NCBI RefSeq assembly: GCF_050749885.1
Contig: NZ_JBOIUB010000006.1
Coordinates: forward strand, 62,001-126,000
DNA length: 64,000 nucleotides
Direction: 5' to 3'
DNA from: Zooshikella sp050749885
Lineage (GTDB): Bacteria; Pseudomonadota; Gammaproteobacteria; Pseudomonadales; Zooshikellaceae
The translations under genes were made by a program, and so were the position numbers. The notes under the pieces are model-generated. The model was not told where the DNA came from. It worked only from the letters and a program-made list of their open reading frames with translations, and did not search any database. Positions 60,614 through 64,000 of this stretch are shown here, piece after piece (position 1 is the stretch's first letter; every line of letters starts with the position of its first letter).

Positions 60614-60679
60614 AATCTTGACAATTCTCTCTAGCCGATTTGCTTTAATTCTCCAGCTAAGTATTTTACTGGAGATAAC

Positions 60680-62917
60680 ATGCGTAAAAAACTGCAAATC
60701 TTATTTAATGTAATATGGGTATCAGCATGTAGCAACAGTTACGCAGTAACCTTGGAAAGCCCCCAATGGCAAGTCGATATTGAACCCTCTACCCTTGCCA
60801 TGGTTGCAACCTACCATATGAAATCACTCATACTCTCCAATGGAGGAACGTTAAACGAGAGTAAAACCATTTCACCTCAATCGGTGACTATCAAACAACA
60901 AACAACTAACCAACTTGCATGGCGGTGGCCAAAACAAAAGTTAACCTTCCTGGCACAGCTTAATGGTAGCAATCTCCAATTCACAGTACATAGTGATCAA
61001 CCACAATCATTAACCTGGCTACAACAACCTCAAACTAATGTGAATGCATTAATTCTGCCTCTAGGAGAAGGAAGCTATATCCCTCTTAATAATACAACCT
61101 GGCAAAAATACCTAGTTGAGGAACTGCAAACAGTTAACACCACTCAAGACCTAAAGCTGCCATTATGGAGTCAACAATTCAATAATTTACAGATGAACTG
61201 GGTACTCAATAATCCCTTTAACAATCAAATTACATTCAGCCACCAGGGTAAGAACCTTGCTTTAACTGCAACACATAAGTTCACCGCGTTAAATTTACAC
61301 GAACCTGTTGATGTCACCATTAATTTGGATACTCAAAAAAATATAATTTCAGGTGCAACACTCTATCGTTCATATCTGAAGAAAAAAAAGCAGTTTGTTA
61401 ATCTAACGCATCGACTAAAAAATGTTAATTATGGTGATAAAATTATTGGTGCCAGTCACTTTTATGTTTGGGGTATGCCTTTATTTTCCCATTATGATAT
61501 TAAAAATTGGCCTGGATTGATTTCTTGGCTAAAAAGTGGAGCAGGTAAAGCTTTTATAAACACACTACAGTCCAAAGAGCAACGTTCAGCATTAAAAAAC
61601 GCTAAACAAAACCTACCTCTATGGGAAAAGAAATGGCTTATTCATACACTGAATAATGCCTTTCTAGCTTCCACTCCACAGTCTGACAATAAAATTAACT
61701 CACAGGTTAGGCATGCTAATGCAACTATCGCACTAATAAATGAAAAAATTGGACCTTTTTTGAATGATAAAAAAGACTGGGGTGATGGTCTATCCTCTCG
61801 ACTACTGACTCAGCTTCAAAAGGCTGGCATAAAAAGAGCCTGGCTTGGTCTTGACGATTGGCGAGAAGGATTTTACCACCCAGAAGCTGTACAAAAAGCT
61901 AAAGAACTCGGTTATCTGGTGGGTGCGTATGATTCATATAATACAGCACTTCCTGGTAGTGAATCTGATGGTAGCTGGATGTCATCAGAAATGGGCGATG
62001 AAATATTTAAGAAATGCGGCATCATGCTTGCTAATAATAAATGGAAAACCGGCTTTAAACAAAGAGGTCGCTATACAAACCCTTCATGCTTAACAGACTA
62101 CTACCAAACACGAGTCAAGCAAATCCTTAAGTTTGCAAAATTTAATAGTTATTTTCTTGATGTCGATGCTACGGGTATGGTGTTTGAAGATTATCACCCA
62201 GAACATACCATGACAGAAAAGCTAATGGCATTATCGAGAGAAGCCCGTTTACAATGGTTCAGTAATCACTTTCGTTTACCGCTAGGTTCCGAGGATGGTA
62301 ATGCTGTCACTCAGCGCGGTATCATCTTTGCCCATGGATTACAAACGCCTGTTTTTGGTTGGGGAAACCAATCCATGTTTAAAGATAAACAATCAAGCTA
62401 CTATTTAGGAAACTGGTGGCCTGATAACGAACCCAGCCTCTTCTTTAAACCGGCAGATATATTACCAAACTATAGAACCACTGTTTTTGACCCAAAATTT
62501 AAAGTGCCGTTGTACCAGACCGTCTTTCACGATGCAGTCATCACCTCTCATCACTGGTGCTATGATAATTTTAAGTTTCCTTCTTTGCGTCCACAACGTG
62601 AGCTATTTTCACTATTATACGCAGTCCCACCACTTTATCACATTAACTATGAGGTACTTAATAAGCGATTACCTATTATCAAAAAGTTTGATCAGATCTT
62701 CTCTCCTTTACACCAACAGTTGGCGACTCAAGCTATTAAACGGTTTGCTTTTTTAAATAATGAAAGAACCATTCACTATATTCAATACGACGATAACAGT
62801 GAAGTATGGGTGAACTTCGCCAACAAAGCATGGTCACACAACAAAATTAATCTTCCAGCCCAATCAATGTTGGCTACTTTAGCTAATGGACAAGTTGTTA
62901 AGTACCAAGCTCAGTAA
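60680..62917 (+). CDS. Large secreted glycoside-hydrolase-like protein
   Basis: A 745 aa protein with a signal peptide (ILFNVIWVSACSNSYA), an N-terminal beta-sandwich (about 25-250) and a TIM-barrel-like region (about 380-640). GIKRAWLGLDDWREGFYHPE, LGYLVGAYDSYN, NSYFLDVDATGMVFEDYHPE (candidate nucleophile Asp) and PLGSEDGNAV (candidate acid) resemble alpha-galactosidase-type or GH101/GH129-like glycosidases, with DUF5696 proteins also possible. A short beta domain closes the protein. It starts at ATG 60680 behind GGAGATA, divergent from the VxrA-like kinase. The exact family is not certain. Confidence 0.6.
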   Translation: MRKKLQILFNVIWVSACSNSYAVTLESPQWQVDIEPSTLAMVATYHMKSLILSNGGTLNESKTISPQSVTIKQQTTNQLAWRWPKQKLTFLAQLNGSNLQFTVHSDQPQSLTWLQQPQTNVNALILPLGEGSYIPLNNTTWQKYLVEELQTVNTTQDLKLPLWSQQFNNLQMNWVLNNPFNNQITFSHQGKNLALTATHKFTALNLHEPVDVTINLDTQKNIISGATLYRSYLKKKKQFVNLTHRLKNVNYGDKIIGASHFYVWGMPLFSHYDIKNWPGLISWLKSGAGKAFINTLQSKEQRSALKNAKQNLPLWEKKWLIHTLNNAFLASTPQSDNKINSQVRHANATIALINEKIGPFLNDKKDWGDGLSSRLLTQLQKAGIKRAWLGLDDWREGFYHPEAVQKAKELGYLVGAYDSYNTALPGSESDGSWMSSEMGDEIFKKCGIMLANNKWKTGFKQRGRYTNPSCLTDYYQTRVKQILKFAKFNSYFLDVDATGMVFEDYHPEHTMTEKLMALSREARLQWFSNHFRLPLGSEDGNAVTQRGIIFAHGLQTPVFGWGNQSMFKDKQSSYYLGNWWPDNEPSLFFKPADILPNYRTTVFDPKFKVPLYQTVFHDAVITSHHWCYDNFKFPSLRPQRELFSLLYAVPPLYHINYEVLNKRLPIIKKFDQIFSPLHQQLATQAIKRFAFLNNERTIHYIQYDDNSEVWVNFANKAWSHNKINLPAQSMLATLANGQVVKYQAQ

Positions 62918-63213
62918 AAAAAATATAGATCCTTTCGAAGAGTATATATTATAGCCACATCAGCTCTTAAAATGGCTAACAGAGCTATCAAGTAATGATG
63001 CCCCAAGCGCGCATATTAATAAGTGACTGGGGCTAAAAACATCGATAACCCTCACTTTGAGCGGCTAGCTGTATAAAAATGATTCGCTAAGGCGTATGTT
63101 TCTCTTGCTAAACTCATTTGAACATATTACGGATATCATTGTTTTTTCATAAAAAAAAACTACAATAAATGTAGCCACTTATTTCACCCGTTGTATGGAA
63201 AATCACCACACTT
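62918..63213. other. Intergenic region, nothing recognised
   Basis: 296 bp between the glycosidase-like gene and the NYN gene. An A-run follows the stop codon, but no hairpin with a T tract is clear. The right part presumably carries the NYN promoter. Confidence 0.4.
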
Positions 63214-63687
63214 ATGGAAAAAGTTTCAATCTTTGTAGATGTACAAAATATATACTACACAACCAAGCAAGCCTATAACAGAAACTTTGACTATAACCAG
63301 TTTTGGGCATCAGCAACAGCACATAGACAAGTAGTCAAAGCAATCGCCTATGCCATTGATCGAGGTGATGAGAAGCAAAAGCAGTTTCAAAACATTCTCA
63401 AAGCGATTGGTTTTGAAGTAAAGCTAAAGCCTTTTATTCAAAGAAGTGATGGTTCAGCAAAAGGAGATTGGGATGTAGGCATCACACTTGACGTTATGGA
63501 GTATGCTTCAAGGTCTGATGTTGTAGTACTTGCTACTGGTGATGGGGATTTTGATTTGCTCGTCAACAAAGTCAAAAAGGATTTCCATGTCCCAGTAGAA
63601 ATCTTTGGTGTTCCACAGCTTACCGCTCGCTCTCTCATGAATGCGGCATCATCATTTATAGCTATTGATAACTCGCATTTGTTGTAA
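63214..63687 (+). CDS. NYN-domain (LabA/DUF88-like) putative ribonuclease
   Basis: A 157 aa protein that is almost entirely one NYN (PIN-like) domain: KVSIFVDVQNIYYTTKQAYN with the first acidic residue and Asn, AKGDWDVGITLDVMEYASRS with two further Asp, and VVLATGDGDFDLLVNKVKKD with the final Asp cluster. These acidic residues bind metal in PIN-type nucleases, so RNA cleavage is likely. LabA-like proteins of this size are common in proteobacteria. The ATG at 63214 lacks a strong ribosome site. No partner gene in the window. Confidence 0.88.
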   Translation: MEKVSIFVDVQNIYYTTKQAYNRNFDYNQFWASATAHRQVVKAIAYAIDRGDEKQKQFQNILKAIGFEVKLKPFIQRSDGSAKGDWDVGITLDVMEYASRSDVVVLATGDGDFDLLVNKVKKDFHVPVEIFGVPQLTARSLMNAASSFIAIDNSHLL

Positions 63688-64000
63688 CCAATACATGAAA
63701 ATCAATTATTTAGAATTTCAAATTAACAATCAATAAGACGCTAAGCTTGGTTAACTTTCCAGCTAATATTATGCCAATGAACTTCTATGTGTATTATAAT
63801 TTAATAAGCGATAAGTAAACCAGCTTGTACACAGCCAGTTAGTTAACAAGATTCTTTTACTTTATTTCTATGGAATTTTATTAATAGAAAGTAAAAAGTT
63901 CAGATCATAAAATTATTCTCCATACCCAATCAAAGCTAAAATGTAAATTAGACTTTAGTCTATACCTGTATGTATAGATTATCTGGCTCTTTTTATTACT
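63688..64000. other. Terminal intergenic stretch, nothing recognised
   Basis: 313 bp of AT-rich sequence to the window end, with stops in all frames, no clear hairpin and no RNA gene. Confidence 0.4.

Noticed and set aside
1..64000. CRISPR array, prophage, integrase or complete IS
   Set aside because: No regularly spaced direct repeats, no integrase, transposase or phage structural genes were seen apart from VgrG, which belongs to T6SS.

Overview
The window looks like a piece of chromosome from a marine, AT-rich gammaproteobacterium. Supporting signs are two Csr/Rsm-type regulatory RNAs, a VxrAB-like (DUF3404/DUF2861) two-component operon of the kind known from vibrios, PEP-CTERM sorted proteins, an RND efflux system, a VgrG spike protein and many LysR and GNAT genes. 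An Oceanospirillales-type organism (Zooshikella, Spartinivicinus or Endozoicomonas neighbourhood) is my guess; nothing here fixes the genus.

Layout. 0-6.2 kb: envelope and small proteins, then a LysR gene, agmatine deiminase (aguA) and a small lipoprotein. 6.27-6.51 kb: a GGA-rich CsrB/RsmZ-like RNA; a paralogue lies at 19.1-19.34 kb. 6.5-11.1 kb: three exported proteins in one operon: a carotenoid oxygenase family enzyme, a plant-GulLO-like FAD oxidase and a tocopherol-cyclase-like protein. 11.3-16 kb: a YhhY-like acetyltransferase, a formate/nitrite transporter fused to CBS domains with a divergent LysR gene, and a PEP-CTERM protein. 16-25 kb: an MFS/DUF2182/DUF1326 group, a MarR gene divergent from a CynX-like exporter, a YjaB-like acetyltransferase, a LysR/SDR divergent pair and a YHYH protein. 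25.2-33.5 kb: a two-component system followed by a complete RND efflux operon; both promoters carry the same TTAACC-N5-TTAACC direct repeat.

33.6-51.3 kb is almost entirely on the minus strand and has accessory character. It holds acetyltransferases, a rhomboid remnant, a two-gene pilin/GspF-like unit and then the most interesting locus, 37.5-45.5 kb. There a VgrG gene is separated by one base from a polymorphic toxin type 44 gene. It is followed by four tandem copies of a two-gene module (a 92-96 aa multi-span membrane protein plus a 115-162 aa DUF6201-like membrane-anchored protein). Between modules lie orphan toxin tails (one related to the C-terminus of the intact toxin, one DUF3289-like), two four-span membrane proteins and a leucine-rich-repeat lipoprotein. 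I read this as a VgrG-delivered toxin with an expanding immunity array and relics of displaced toxin ends.

45.6-64 kb: membrane and alpha/beta-hydrolase genes, hypothetical proteins, an unusual M28-like protein lacking visible metal ligands, a second PEP-CTERM protein, a FlaR-like kinase, a 265-bp MITE-like element, a frameshifted zinc-ribbon gene, DUF4291, a TetR/GST divergent pair with a clear operator, the VxrA-VxrB-DUF2861 operon, a large secreted glycosidase-like protein and an NYN-domain protein. No tRNA, rRNA, CRISPR array or complete insertion sequence was recognised.
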